Positions 43,187 to 52,941 of a stretch of 64,000 bases of DNA are shown piece by piece. The notes under the pieces were generated by a model. That model was not told the DNA's origin. It saw only the letters and a list, made by a program, of their open reading frames with translations, and ran no database searches. Within the stretch, counting starts at the first letter, position 1; every line of letters starts with the position of its first letter. The position numbers and the translations under genes are program-made. The stretch is from Providencia sp. R33 (GTDB lineage: Bacteria > Pseudomonadota > Gammaproteobacteria > Enterobacterales > Enterobacteriaceae), in contig NZ_CP072453.1 of the NCBI RefSeq assembly GCF_019343475.1, forward strand, positions 3,162,001-3,226,000, in the 5' to 3' direction.

Positions 43187-43961
43187 GAATGCCTCCTTGC
43201 TTCAACACAGCGACTAAATGGTTAACAATGTCACGCAAACGGGGGTCTTGCTCTTCGTTGAGCCACGTTTGTAACGTGCTTTGAACTTGGGCTGGGCTCG
43301 CCCCCTCCAATAAAGATAAAAACCGGTCGCTAATTTCACGGCCTTGGTAATAACCCGCTTGGCGGCGTGCTTCACGTTCGATCATCACCCGAGTGGCTAA
43401 TGGAATTGATGGCAATATAAGCTCAACACGCTCATCGTCGGCTTCATGGTGGTCTTGCGCTGATAATTTTTGTTTCAGTAAGCCAAGCGCCACAGCAAAG
43501 CCATAAATGGTCGCCGCAGGGGTTGGCGGGCAACCTGGGATCCACACATCGATAGGCACGATGTGTTCGCTGCCACCCCACACGCAATACAGATCATGGA
43601 AAATACCGCCACCACAACCACAAGCCCCATAAGAGATACAAATTTTGGGGTCAGGTGCGGACTCATAAGCCCGCAATGCAGGCATGCGCATGGCGCGAGT
43701 AACCGCCCCAGTAAACAGCAAAATATCTGCGTGGCGAGGAGAGGCAACCACTTTGATCCCGAAGCGTTCTGCGTCAAAAACGGGGGTAATTGCTGAGAAA
43801 ATTTCGATTTCGCAGCCATTACAACCACCGCAGTCAACACGGTACACATAGGCGGAACGCTTGATGTCTTTGAGCAGCGTGCTTTTCAGCTTAGCCACTT
43901 GCTCATCCAATTGAATAGGCCGACTAACATGATGATTAATAGGAATATCTGGCAGACTCAT
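43179..43961 (-). CDS. hyfI: Hydrogenase-4 small subunit HyfI
   Basis: [NiFe]-hydrogenase small subunit, NuoB-like, 260 residues. The proximal cluster cysteines are visible in RVDCGGCNGCEIEIFSAITP (Cys44, Cys47), with later ones in SYGACGCGGG and WIPGCPPTP. It passes electrons between HyfH and the nickel-iron site of HyfG. Its ATG overlaps the hyfH stop by one base. A C-terminal extension (about residues 170-260) is typical of the HycG/HyfI group. Confidence 0.94.
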   Translation of the reverse strand: MSLPDIPINHHVSRPIQLDEQVAKLKSTLLKDIKRSAYVYRVDCGGCNGCEIEIFSAITPVFDAERFGIKVVASPRHADILLFTGAVTRAMRMPALRAYESAPDPKICISYGACGCGGGIFHDLYCVWGGSEHIVPIDVWIPGCPPTPAATIYGFAVALGLLKQKLSAQDHHEADDERVELILPSIPLATRVMIEREARRQAGYYQGREISDRFLSLLEGASPAQVQSTLQTWLNEEQDPRLRDIVNHLVAVLKQGGIHD

Positions 43962-44509
43962 TATTTATCTCCCTCAATGTGCAAGCGGAAATTTTGGCGG
44001 CCATTGTTCAGCAAATTGTTTTTTTGTTTACAGGATGGGCAGGTTTCATACATCGGGCGTAGCGCCTCAATGCCGCTTTCCTCGATACCTGACGCCACCA
44101 TTAACGCCATCGCGTAATCTACCGATTTTTTAGGAGCGAATGCTTCGCCACATTGGCGGCAATGTTGTAAGCGGAAGGTGCCTTTCATGTACAAGTCAGC
44201 CTTGTTCATGACTGCCGTTTCGAATTCTTCCGTTAGATGAATGGCGCGAGTTGGGCACACTTCTTCACAACGGGCGCAATAGATGCAGCGCCCGAGGAAT
44301 AACTGCCAACGACGCTCACCGCTTGCTAAGTCAGTCTCCATGGTTAACGCATTGGCAGGACACGCTGAAATACAGGCGCCACAGGCAATGCATTGCTGCG
44401 GGTCATACTCGGGTTTACCGCGAAACCCGTGAGCCACTTCGAGAGGCTTGAACGGGTATTTCACCGTCGCCGTTCCTGCATTTTGAAGGGTTTTAAACAG
44501 TTTAAACAT
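43961..44509 (-). CDS. hyfH: Hydrogenase-4 iron-sulfur subunit HyfH
   Basis: NuoI-like polyferredoxin of 182 residues with two [4Fe-4S] motifs, CIACGACISACPANA and CIYCARCEEVCPTRA, plus a C-terminal rubredoxin-like set (CRQCGEAF ... CPSCKQKNN). Relays electrons from the formate dehydrogenase side toward HyfI. It lies 14 bp after hyfG. Confidence 0.94.
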   Translation of the reverse strand: MFKLFKTLQNAGTATVKYPFKPLEVAHGFRGKPEYDPQQCIACGACISACPANALTMETDLASGERRWQLFLGRCIYCARCEEVCPTRAIHLTEEFETAVMNKADLYMKGTFRLQHCRQCGEAFAPKKSVDYAMALMVASGIEESGIEALRPMYETCPSCKQKNNLLNNGRQNFRLHIEGDK

Positions 44510-44523
44510 AATATGCCCTCCGC

Positions 44524-46257
44524 CTATTTCATTATCGACGTTTTACGGTCGATGCTGTGCTGCTCAAGTTCTTTGTATGCCACGGTTTTGGCTTTGCGTT
44601 TTTTCACGTCCACCAGCGTCACACGGTCAGTACAAGAGTAACAAGGGTCAAGGCTACCAATGATCAGCGGCGCATCGGAAACCGTATTACCTTGCAACAT
44701 ATAACGCAGCACTGGCCAGTTGGCATAGGTCGCCGCACGACAACGCCAGCGGTACAGTTTTTGGTTATCCCCTAACATGCTCCAGTGAACATCCTCCCCA
44801 CGCGGCGCTTCCGTATAACCCAGCGCAAATTTATGGGGCTGATAAGTAAAGCCTTCCGTGAGGATTGGCCCTTCTGGCATGTTATCTAGCGCGTATTCAA
44901 TCATCGACAAGGAATCCAGCGTTTCTTTAATACGCACCATCACCCTTGAATAGACATCGCAACCATCAAGGCTGAATAAGGTTTTTGGCAGGTTGCCATA
45001 ATCAGCAAATGGGTGATCAAAGCGCACATCGCGTTTAAAACCGCTCGCGCGGATCATCGGCCCCACAGGGCTGTAATCACGGGCAATTTGTGGCTCTAAA
45101 CGCCCTACGCCGACAGTACGTTGTTCCATATTTGGCGTGCTCAGTAACATGTCCACCAATTGGGTTACATCACGGCGCATCTCCTGCACCAACTGAATGG
45201 TTTTCACACGCTGTTCTTTGAGGAAATCACGGCGAACGCCGCCAATCAGGTTCGTGCCGTACGTTTTACGTGCGCCTGTTAGCAATTCCGCCATGGTCAT
45301 GGATTTTTCACGCACGCGGAAAAACTGCATAAACCCCGTGTCGAAACCTGTAAAGTGGCTTGCGAGGCCAATATTCAATAAGTGGCTGTGAAGGCGTTCA
45401 ACTTCTAAAAGCACACTACGAATGGTGTGCGCACGTTGCGGTACATAAATACCAAGGGCATTTTCTACCGATGAGGTGTATGCCACGCTATGAGTAAAAC
45501 CACAAATTCCGCAAACACGGTCAGATAAAAACGTGACTTCGTTATAGCCCATGCGGGTTTCTGCCAGTTTTTCCATCCCACGGTGGACATAGAACATACG
45601 GTAATCTGCATCGACAATACGTTCGCCATCAACGAATAAGCGGAAGTGCCCAGGTTCATCGGAGGTGATATGCAGCGGGCCAATGGGTACAACACGGCTT
45701 TGGGTTTTGCTGTCGTTAATAAACTCGTAAGTTTCAGTGTCTGTGGTTGGCGCAGGGCGCTGGCGATAATCCATGGTGTCTTTGCGCAGCGGGTATAAAT
45801 CTTCCGGCCAATCATCAGGTAACACTAAACGGCGCTCATCGGGCAAGCCAACGGGGCGCAGGCCGTACATATCGCGAATTTCGCGCTCCCCCCAGACCGC
45901 CGCAGGGACACGCGGCGTCACAGACGGGAACTCTTGGGTAATTGGGCTAACAAAGGCTTTCACTGTCACCCAACATTTTTCCCCTTCTTCCATAGAAAGC
46001 GCGTAATACACGGCAAATTGGCCATTGAGTGGGCGTTCATCATTGCCCCATAAAACTGGTAACCAACCGCCACAGCCGTAGTAAAGAAACTCCACCACCT
46101 CAGGCAGCATATCCGTTTTCACCGTAATGGTGAGCTGATTAGCGGTTTGCCACTCTTCATCCAGCACCGCATGGGGAAATTTCTCGCGCACTTGTGCCAG
46201 ATAGCCAACGCCTTTGCGAACGCCTTGAAGGGTATCTGTATAGTTCTGATAGCTCAC
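44524..46257 (-). CDS. hyfG: Hydrogenase-4 large (catalytic) subunit HyfG
   Basis: [NiFe]-hydrogenase large subunit fused to an N-terminal NuoC-like domain, 577 residues. NuoC-like region: about 1-165 (PRVPAAVWGEREIRDMYG). NuoD-like region carries the two nickel-binding pairs, RVCGICGFTHS and DPCYSCTDR. After DPCYSCTDR there is a 30-residue C-terminal extension that the HycI-type protease should cleave. The start is GTG at 46257 (VSYQNYTDTLQ), seven nt after GGAG and one base past the hyfF stop; the frame also extends to an ATG at 46296 inside hyfF, judged unlikely. Confidence 0.95.
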   Translation of the reverse strand: MSYQNYTDTLQGVRKGVGYLAQVREKFPHAVLDEEWQTANQLTITVKTDMLPEVVEFLYYGCGGWLPVLWGNDERPLNGQFAVYYALSMEEGEKCWVTVKAFVSPITQEFPSVTPRVPAAVWGEREIRDMYGLRPVGLPDERRLVLPDDWPEDLYPLRKDTMDYRQRPAPTTDTETYEFINDSKTQSRVVPIGPLHITSDEPGHFRLFVDGERIVDADYRMFYVHRGMEKLAETRMGYNEVTFLSDRVCGICGFTHSVAYTSSVENALGIYVPQRAHTIRSVLLEVERLHSHLLNIGLASHFTGFDTGFMQFFRVREKSMTMAELLTGARKTYGTNLIGGVRRDFLKEQRVKTIQLVQEMRRDVTQLVDMLLSTPNMEQRTVGVGRLEPQIARDYSPVGPMIRASGFKRDVRFDHPFADYGNLPKTLFSLDGCDVYSRVMVRIKETLDSLSMIEYALDNMPEGPILTEGFTYQPHKFALGYTEAPRGEDVHWSMLGDNQKLYRWRCRAATYANWPVLRYMLQGNTVSDAPLIIGSLDPCYSCTDRVTLVDVKKRKAKTVAYKELEQHSIDRKTSIMK

Positions 46258-46258
46258 G

Positions 46259-47839
46259 TTATTTCTCCTGCACTGATGCGGTAGAGGCGCTAACACCCCA
46301 CGGCCATTGGTAATGTAATTGAGTTGATTCTGTTGAAGTTGCCGCGCTATCGGTTAATACAATAGTGGCGGCATTTTCGAGTAAGCGGCTAACCGGTTGT
46401 GGAATGTGGGTTCCCATCACTAACATCAATACGATGAGAATTGCCATTGGCAATGTCGTTAAAATACCCAGCTCACCACGAGACACACAGTCGGGTTGCT
46501 CACCAAATAAGGTTTTCGAGATCATGCGCACCAACCCGCCTAACACGATAGTGATCAACACCAAAACCAGCAGGGTTAACCAGAAATGATTAGCGGCGAT
46601 CCCCGCGACCACAATCATGAATTCGCTGAGGAAAATATTGAATGGCGGCATACCGCCCAGAGCCAATGCGCCGCCGGCAAACACCACTGCCGTAAATGGC
46701 ATAGTACGCAGTAAGCCTTTCACCACGGTGATATCTCGCGTGCCGTATTTCAGTAAAACGTTCCCTGAACCGCAGAACAGCAAGGTTTTACCCAAGCTAT
46801 GGTTCAAGGTGTGCAGCAAGGCCGCTAACACCCCTAATGGGCCACCAATACCCAATGCCACTGCAATCAGCCCCATGTTTTCCACACTGGAATAGGCCAG
46901 CAGACGTTTCATGTCTTTTTGCACTAAGATGAAAAATGCGGCAACGGCCACTGAGAGCAAGCCGAATACCAGCAATAGCGTTTGAGTGAACTCACCGCCA
47001 ATCGCGGAGGTTACGATGATGTAGTAGCGAATGATGATCAGCAGCGCGCAATTAAGCAGTACCGCAGAAAGTAACGCAGAGGTTGGGCTTGGTGCTTCAC
47101 TGTGTGCATCGGGTAACCAAGCGTGCATTGGGAACAAGCCCGTTTTGGTACCAAAACCAATCAGCACGAAAACAAACGCTAAATGCATCAGGGTTGGGTC
47201 AAGCAGTTCAGTGTATTTCAGCACTTCGGTCCAGAAAATGGCGAGCTCAGGGTTTGGCATCACATTGACCGCATTGGCGTACACCAAAATTGTCCCAAAC
47301 AGGCCAAATGCCACGCCCACGCTACAAATAATGATGTATTTCCACGCCGCTTCCAGTGACGAACGCTGCCCATAAATCCCCACTAAGAACGCCGAGCTCA
47401 GTGTGGTCGCTTCCACCGCTGCCCACATTAAAATCAGGTTATTACTGGTGATCACCAACAGCATGGTAAATAAGAACAGGTGGAAGAAACCATAGTAATT
47501 ACATAAGGTTCCTACACTGATCTCGCCATCTGCCACTTCGTGATTCATATAGCCGATGGAATATAACCCCGTTAAGAAGCCGACAATACCTAAAATAGCG
47601 AGAAATAACCCTGCAAGGCTATCGAGGTGGATCCAGTTCCCCGCCATCAGCAAATCACCGACCTCACTGATGGTATTGACCATCCACAGTGACAAAACCA
47701 ATAGCGCCACAATGCCGACGGTATGCACCAATGTAACTGCGGGTTTTGCGCCGCTGCCTAGCAATCGGCACGCAAAGGCCAGCAGTGAAATCACCAACGG
47801 CGTTGCCATTAATAACGTTAACAACATACTTTGACTCAT
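46259..47839 (-). CDS. hyfF: Hydrogenase-4 membrane subunit HyfF (antiporter-like)
   Basis: NuoN/MrpD-like membrane protein of 526 residues with about 14 helices. Conserved features are the helix-7/8 region FGTKTGLFPMHAWLPDAHSEAPSPTSALLSAVLL with its lysine, and the later HTLNHSLGKTLLFCGSG. It is one of three putative proton-pumping subunits (with HyfB and HyfD) that distinguish Hyf from the smaller Hyc complex. It lies 4 bp after hyfE. Confidence 0.94.
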   Translation of the reverse strand: MSQSMLLTLLMATPLVISLLAFACRLLGSGAKPAVTLVHTVGIVALLVLSLWMVNTISEVGDLLMAGNWIHLDSLAGLFLAILGIVGFLTGLYSIGYMNHEVADGEISVGTLCNYYGFFHLFLFTMLLVITSNNLILMWAAVEATTLSSAFLVGIYGQRSSLEAAWKYIIICSVGVAFGLFGTILVYANAVNVMPNPELAIFWTEVLKYTELLDPTLMHLAFVFVLIGFGTKTGLFPMHAWLPDAHSEAPSPTSALLSAVLLNCALLIIIRYYIIVTSAIGGEFTQTLLLVFGLLSVAVAAFFILVQKDMKRLLAYSSVENMGLIAVALGIGGPLGVLAALLHTLNHSLGKTLLFCGSGNVLLKYGTRDITVVKGLLRTMPFTAVVFAGGALALGGMPPFNIFLSEFMIVVAGIAANHFWLTLLVLVLITIVLGGLVRMISKTLFGEQPDCVSRGELGILTTLPMAILIVLMLVMGTHIPQPVSRLLENAATIVLTDSAATSTESTQLHYQWPWGVSASTASVQEK

Positions 47840-47843
47840 CTCA

Positions 47844-48494
47844 TCACCCCTTCAGCGCGGTCAGTTGATCCACGTTCAGTGTGTTGAGCGTGCGATAAAT
47901 TTTACGCGCCAGTACCGCCATGATAATCACAGCGAAAATCGCATCGGTGGCGATACCAATTTCCACCAGCTCGGGCGCTTTATAAGCCAGTAAGGCCAAG
48001 GTCAAGTGAGAGCCATTTTCCATCAAGCAGTAACCAAACGCCTGTTTGAGGATATTGCGCTGTGTGACGATGCACAGCAGGCCTAACATAAAGTGACCGA
48101 GGGAAACCGCTAACGCAGGTTTTAGCTCTGTGGCAATCGGCAATTTGATAGGCTCGACCACAAACCAGCACAGCACCACAATCACCGCCGCGGCTAACAT
48201 CAACCATGCAGGGCTAATCACCCCGCCATTGGCTGACGGGTCTGACAGCTTGCGAAATGCATAACCTAAGATTACAGGGACTAAAATCACCTTAGTGATA
48301 AATGCCGACCCCGCCCACATAGCGAGTTCAGGGGCATTCAAGGTATAGGATAAGGTGCCAAAAATCGCCACTAACACCAGCGATTGCAAGGCATAGAACC
48401 AACACGAGGTCACAGGACGCTTCGCCCCGATAACCAACAGCGAGGTGATCATCATCAATCCCGCTAAATTATTCACAATCATGGAACCAGTCAT
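47844..48494 (-). CDS. hyfE: Hydrogenase-4 membrane subunit HyfE
   Basis: NuoK-related small membrane subunit of 216 residues, same length as E. coli HyfE. Start MTGSMIVNNLAGLMM and the segment GYCLMENGSHLTLALLAYKAPELVEIGIATDAIFAVIIMAVLARKIY are nearly identical in pattern. About six to seven hydrophobic helices. It follows hyfD by 12 bp with GGGAGAG before the ATG. Confidence 0.94.
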   Translation of the reverse strand: MTGSMIVNNLAGLMMITSLLVIGAKRPVTSCWFYALQSLVLVAIFGTLSYTLNAPELAMWAGSAFITKVILVPVILGYAFRKLSDPSANGGVISPAWLMLAAAVIVVLCWFVVEPIKLPIATELKPALAVSLGHFMLGLLCIVTQRNILKQAFGYCLMENGSHLTLALLAYKAPELVEIGIATDAIFAVIIMAVLARKIYRTLNTLNVDQLTALKG

Positions 48495-48506
48495 ACTTTC
48501 TCTCCC

Positions 48507-49949
48507 TTAATTGAGCCAGATGACGGCTATCACGCTCGAACCGAAGGACATCACGATCAGTAAACCGATCACCCACTGCATCGCCCATGGCACAGCACTG
48601 CCGTTTGCCACATCTTCACTTGGCTCACCGGGCACCACTTTGCCGAACCAGTACAGTAGCCATGCAAAGCTAGCGACCGATTCAATCAACACCAGCACCA
48701 TAATTGGTGTGAGGATCCAGAAGTGTTCAGAAAGGGCGAAGCCTGCCGCGAAGATAGGGAATTTGCTGAAGAAGCCGTTAAGCGGTGGTACCCCTGCAAT
48801 TGCCAGTGCGGCAACGCAGAAACCAACACCCAACAGCGGGTAACGTTTTGCTAAGCCGCGTAAACGTGGCAGCATCCGTGTTCCGCAGCTATAACTCAGC
48901 GCACCCGCAACGAGGAAGAACAAGCTTTTGGCAAACGCGTGGTTGAAGATATAGGCGATACCGCCTTGGAAAGCTTCTTTCGACCCAAAGACAGATAACG
49001 ACAGGGCAAGGAAGATGTAAGCCAGTTGAGTGATGGTTGACCATGCCAGCAGGCGTTTCATATCCTTTTGTGGCAGGTACATCATAAAACCATACACCAG
49101 CGTGATAACTGCCATCACCACACCTACCCAACCAATGATTTCAGGCACATGATCCGAGGACATCAAGCTACGGGCGAAGATATACACCCCGACTTTCACC
49201 ATTGATGCCGCATGTAAGTAAGCACTCACTGGGGTAGGTGCTTCCATGGCATCAGGCAACCACGCTTGCAGAGGCAGTTGAGCTGATTTCCCCCACGCAG
49301 CGAATAAAATCCCACCAAACACAATCAAACTTGCAGACTCATTGAGCTGGCCAATGGCGCTCAGCGCGAATGTCCCTGTGTTGATAAATAAAGTGGCAGC
49401 AGCTAAATACAGCCCTAACGAACCAATGTGAGTGATAAGCAGCGCTTTCATCGCACTGCGTTGGGATTTTTCAGTTTGGTAATAACCAATCAATGCCCAA
49501 GAACATCCCCCCGTAATTTCGAAGAAGACTAACTGGCCTAAAATGGTGGAAGATAACACCACACCAGCCATTGCCCCGATAAATACCAGCAAGAATGCAT
49601 AATAACGACGAGTTGGCCCATGGGCGTGCTCGCGGTTCCCCTCAGTTAAATAACCCGTTGAATATAAACAGATTAAGAAACCTAAGAACACGACTGCAAA
49701 GGCAATCAACGTGCTAACGCCGTCAATGGTGAAGCCGAATAGCTCGACATCCCCTGCTTGGATCAGGGTCAGCGTCGTGGCCACTTTGCCACCGGATAAA
49801 TACAACCAGCCGAGTATCCCCGTACCGATTGAGGCAATCAGTGCAACAACGGTGCTCAGCCACGGTGCCATACGAGTGGGTAAGCTACTCACCAGAAATG
49901 CACCAATAAAGGGAATAAGTAGCGTGGCGAGTGCAATATTTTCTAACAT
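48507..49949 (-). CDS. hyfD: Hydrogenase-4 membrane subunit HyfD (antiporter-like)
   Basis: NuoL/MrpD-like subunit of 480 residues with about 14 helices, including AAWGKSAQLPLQAWLPDAMEAPTPVSAYLHAASMVKVG and FNHAFAKSLFFLVAGAL with its conserved lysines. The frame is open to an ATG at 50006 inside hyfC, but the ATG at 49949 (MLENIALATLLIPF) follows GGAG by nine nt and is used. HyfD is absent from the E. coli hydrogenase-3 complex, so it marks this as an Hyf-type system. Confidence 0.94.
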   Translation of the reverse strand: MLENIALATLLIPFIGAFLVSSLPTRMAPWLSTVVALIASIGTGILGWLYLSGGKVATTLTLIQAGDVELFGFTIDGVSTLIAFAVVFLGFLICLYSTGYLTEGNREHAHGPTRRYYAFLLVFIGAMAGVVLSSTILGQLVFFEITGGCSWALIGYYQTEKSQRSAMKALLITHIGSLGLYLAAATLFINTGTFALSAIGQLNESASLIVFGGILFAAWGKSAQLPLQAWLPDAMEAPTPVSAYLHAASMVKVGVYIFARSLMSSDHVPEIIGWVGVVMAVITLVYGFMMYLPQKDMKRLLAWSTITQLAYIFLALSLSVFGSKEAFQGGIAYIFNHAFAKSLFFLVAGALSYSCGTRMLPRLRGLAKRYPLLGVGFCVAALAIAGVPPLNGFFSKFPIFAAGFALSEHFWILTPIMVLVLIESVASFAWLLYWFGKVVPGEPSEDVANGSAVPWAMQWVIGLLIVMSFGSSVIAVIWLN

Positions 49950-49962
49950 GCTGTGTCGCTCC

Positions 49963-50913
49963 TTATAGGCCAGTGAGGTAAAAAACGAATCCGAGTGCCG
50001 CAACACCGAACCCTAACCACGTCACATGGTGCGTCAGTAAAAAACGCCCACGCGCCAGACTGTTTTCCACCAGCGACGCCAGCACAAAAATCACCAGTAA
50101 TTTCACCAGCAACAGCACTAACGCAATCAGCAAGCTGCCCACCGTCAACACACTGGCATTGCCAAATGGGAAGAAGATGGATAAAAACAGTACCGCCACA
50201 ATCACTTGTTTGAGGCCAATGCCCCATTTCACCAACGCTAAACCTGAACCTGAGTACTCCGTTAATGGCCCTTCTTGAAGCTCTTGCTCTGCTTCTGCCA
50301 CGTCAAACGGGATTTTCCCCATTTCAATAAAGGTGGCGAAACCACACGCTAACAAGGCTAAAAAAGTGGCGGTGGGCGAAATCCAGCCTTCACTCATCAC
50401 CGAGCTAATGGTGCCGATATTGGTTGAGCCAGCAATCAGCGCCACCACCAATAGGCCAAGGAATAAAATCGGTTCGACTAATACCCCAAGCGTGAGCTCA
50501 CGGCTTGCGCCAATCCCTGCAAACGGGCTACCCGTGTCCAAACCTGAGAGTGAAAAGAAAAAACGGAACAGCGCAAAAATGTACAGCACGATAATTAAGT
50601 CACCCGCCCCACTAAACAGCGAGTTCAACGTGAAAACGGGCAAAGCCATCGCTAACAACAACATGCTGCCAAGCAGCACATACGGCATGATACGAAAGAT
50701 AGCCCCTGAGTCACGAGGCGCAACGGATTGGCGTTTTAGCAGTTTGATAATATCGCGATAATCCTGCCAAATACCGGGGCCTTGGCGCGAGTGCATTTTG
50801 GCGCGAATTTGCCGTGAAATACCGGTGAATAACGGGGTTAACAGCAGCAAAATAACGGCTTGAATTACGGCAAAGAACCCCATCATCAACGTCGGTGTTT
50901 CTTGAATTGTCAT
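49963..50913 (-). CDS. hyfC: Hydrogenase-4 membrane subunit HyfC (NuoH-like)
   Basis: NuoH-type membrane arm subunit, 316 residues versus 315 in E. coli. Motifs: MHSRQGPGIWQDYRDIIKLLKRQSV and EMGKIPFDVAEAEQELQEGPLTEYSGSGLA. The frame extends upstream to 51009 inside hyfB, but ATG at 50913 (MTIQETPTLMMGFF) has GGGGAG and is correct by length. It couples the soluble arm to the antiporter-like subunits. Confidence 0.94.
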   Translation of the reverse strand: MTIQETPTLMMGFFAVIQAVILLLLTPLFTGISRQIRAKMHSRQGPGIWQDYRDIIKLLKRQSVAPRDSGAIFRIMPYVLLGSMLLLAMALPVFTLNSLFSGAGDLIIVLYIFALFRFFFSLSGLDTGSPFAGIGASRELTLGVLVEPILFLGLLVVALIAGSTNIGTISSVMSEGWISPTATFLALLACGFATFIEMGKIPFDVAEAEQELQEGPLTEYSGSGLALVKWGIGLKQVIVAVLFLSIFFPFGNASVLTVGSLLIALVLLLVKLLVIFVLASLVENSLARGRFLLTHHVTWLGFGVAALGFVFYLTGL

Positions 50914-50924
50914 GGTTTCTCCCC

Positions 50925-52940
50925 TTACGCCGCGATCACGACGAGCAGCACCACTAACGCAGCAACGACATACAGGCAATACAACCTGAAGTCCCCGCCT
51001 TGTAAGCACTGCATGCGCTTCGCAATTCGATTAATACAACGGACGAACGGGTAAATAATTTTCTCATCCCAGAAAGGCTCAACTTTCCCCGCCCCTGCTT
51101 TCGTCACTTCTAAGGTTTGTGCTAACCGCGCCGATGGGTCGAGTTGCTCACGCATACGGTACAACGGCGCAAACATAGAACGCAGCGGTTGAGTAAAGCC
51201 CCCCGCAGACACTGACATGTCTTTTTCCCACGCGTAGCCACATGCCCACGCATCACCTTTACGGCGAAAGCCCATTTGTTTGCCTTTGAATGCCAAGTAA
51301 ATAATGAACGGAATAAGCGGTAAGGCGAGCAACAGAACGAAGGTCATCGCTGGGGAGATCATCGCTTGTGCCGCGCTATCTGGCATGAGCATCGCCCCTT
51401 GGGCAACGGTAATATCCGTGGCGCTGGTTAATGACATCGCCACATTCGCCAATACGGGGGCAATCACGCTGGCACCCACACCTAAAACCACACAGATAGC
51501 CGCTAAAATCAGCATCGCCGCGGTCATTGTCCAAGGCACTTCCCGTGCTTTGGTGGCTTGTTCGCTACGCGCGCCACCACAGAAACTGACCCCGTACACT
51601 TTCACAAAACACATCGCCGCCAACGCCCCTGTGATGGCTAACATCACAATAGCGATAGGACCACTGATACGCATGATGAATGTGCCTTCGTGGCTCATTG
51701 AGAAAAGGGATTGATAGGTGTACCACTCACTGACAAAACCGTTTAAAGGCGGTAACGCTGAAATCGCCATACAACCGATTAAAAAGGCGGTTGCCGTCAA
51801 TGGCATTAGTTTCGCTAACCCGCCCATTTTTTCCATATCGCGGGTATGAATACGGTAAATCACCGCTCCAGCCCCAAGGAATAACAACCCTTTAAATACC
51901 GCGTGGTTGAGCAAGTGGTAAACCGCACCGAGCAGGCCAATAGTTGCTAACACTGGCATGTTATTTGCCATACCAACCATGCCAACACCAACGCCCATCA
52001 AAATAATCCCAATATTTTCAACGGTATGCCAAGCGAGTAAGCGCTTAATATCGTGCTCTGCCAGTGCGTACATCACCCCAAGGACAGAAGACACCGCGCC
52101 GAAAGCCAACACCACAATACCCCACCAGCCTTGGGTGGCACCTAGCAGGTCGATACCCACTTTGATGATCCCAAAGATACCGATTTTCACCATCACTCCT
52201 GACATCAAAGCAGAGGCATGTGACGGTGCTGCGGGGTGAGCTTGCGGTAACCAGCTGTGCAATGGGAGCATCCCTGCCTTGGCGCCAAAGCCAAAAAATC
52301 CCAATAAGAACACAACCGATGCCATGGTTGGTGAAAGAGTCAATTGACGGAAGGAGTCGAAATCTAAGCTGCCACTTTGTCGCCACATTAAGAAGAAGGC
52401 TATCATGATTAAAATCGACCCAGCGTGGGCAATAAAGAAATACAGCAGGCCAGCACGAATCGATTTGTCATCTTGGTCAGCAATAACCAAGAACCAAGAA
52501 GCGAGTGACATCATTTCGAATAAGATAATGAAATAGAACGCATTATCCATCACCACCAAGGCGACCATCGAGGCGATAAACAGATTGAGAAAGAAGCCCA
52601 TGCTCCACGCCCCACGTCCGTAATATTCTTGAACATAGTTCAGTGAATATAGGGCGCTGACGGTGACCAACAACGAAATCACCATCACCATAAAGGCGGC
52701 TAAGCTATCCATTCGCACCACAAAATGGGCAAAGGGGAATGGCCCTTGTGCCATATACGTCAGCACTTCGCCATTCATTAAAACGGGAATGGCGCTGCAT
52801 AACCCCAATAAGCCACCAATAATGGCTGAAATCCCCGCCACATAAATGGCAATTTTTTCTTGGCGCTTAAACAGCAGCGAGGCGAACCCGCCGACGGTAT
52901 ATAAGGCAATTGACCACAAAAGTAATTGAAGCGCTGTCAT
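50925..52940 (-). CDS. hyfB: Hydrogenase-4 membrane subunit HyfB (antiporter-like)
   Basis: NuoL/MrpA-like subunit, 671 residues (E. coli HyfB 672). Typical segments are GFGAKAGMLPLHSWLPQAHPAAPSHASALMSGVMVKIGIFG and HLLNHAVFKGLLFLGAGAVIY, plus a C-terminal soluble tail after about residue 580. The frame extends to 53063 inside hyfA, but ATG at 52940 (MTALQLLLWSIALY), one base past the hyfA stop and ten nt after GGAG, gives the family length. Confidence 0.94.
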   Translation of the reverse strand: MTALQLLLWSIALYTVGGFASLLFKRQEKIAIYVAGISAIIGGLLGLCSAIPVLMNGEVLTYMAQGPFPFAHFVVRMDSLAAFMVMVISLLVTVSALYSLNYVQEYYGRGAWSMGFFLNLFIASMVALVVMDNAFYFIILFEMMSLASWFLVIADQDDKSIRAGLLYFFIAHAGSILIMIAFFLMWRQSGSLDFDSFRQLTLSPTMASVVFLLGFFGFGAKAGMLPLHSWLPQAHPAAPSHASALMSGVMVKIGIFGIIKVGIDLLGATQGWWGIVVLAFGAVSSVLGVMYALAEHDIKRLLAWHTVENIGIILMGVGVGMVGMANNMPVLATIGLLGAVYHLLNHAVFKGLLFLGAGAVIYRIHTRDMEKMGGLAKLMPLTATAFLIGCMAISALPPLNGFVSEWYTYQSLFSMSHEGTFIMRISGPIAIVMLAITGALAAMCFVKVYGVSFCGGARSEQATKAREVPWTMTAAMLILAAICVVLGVGASVIAPVLANVAMSLTSATDITVAQGAMLMPDSAAQAMISPAMTFVLLLALPLIPFIIYLAFKGKQMGFRRKGDAWACGYAWEKDMSVSAGGFTQPLRSMFAPLYRMREQLDPSARLAQTLEVTKAGAGKVEPFWDEKIIYPFVRCINRIAKRMQCLQGGDFRLYCLYVVAALVVLLVVIAA

Positions 52941-52941
52941 G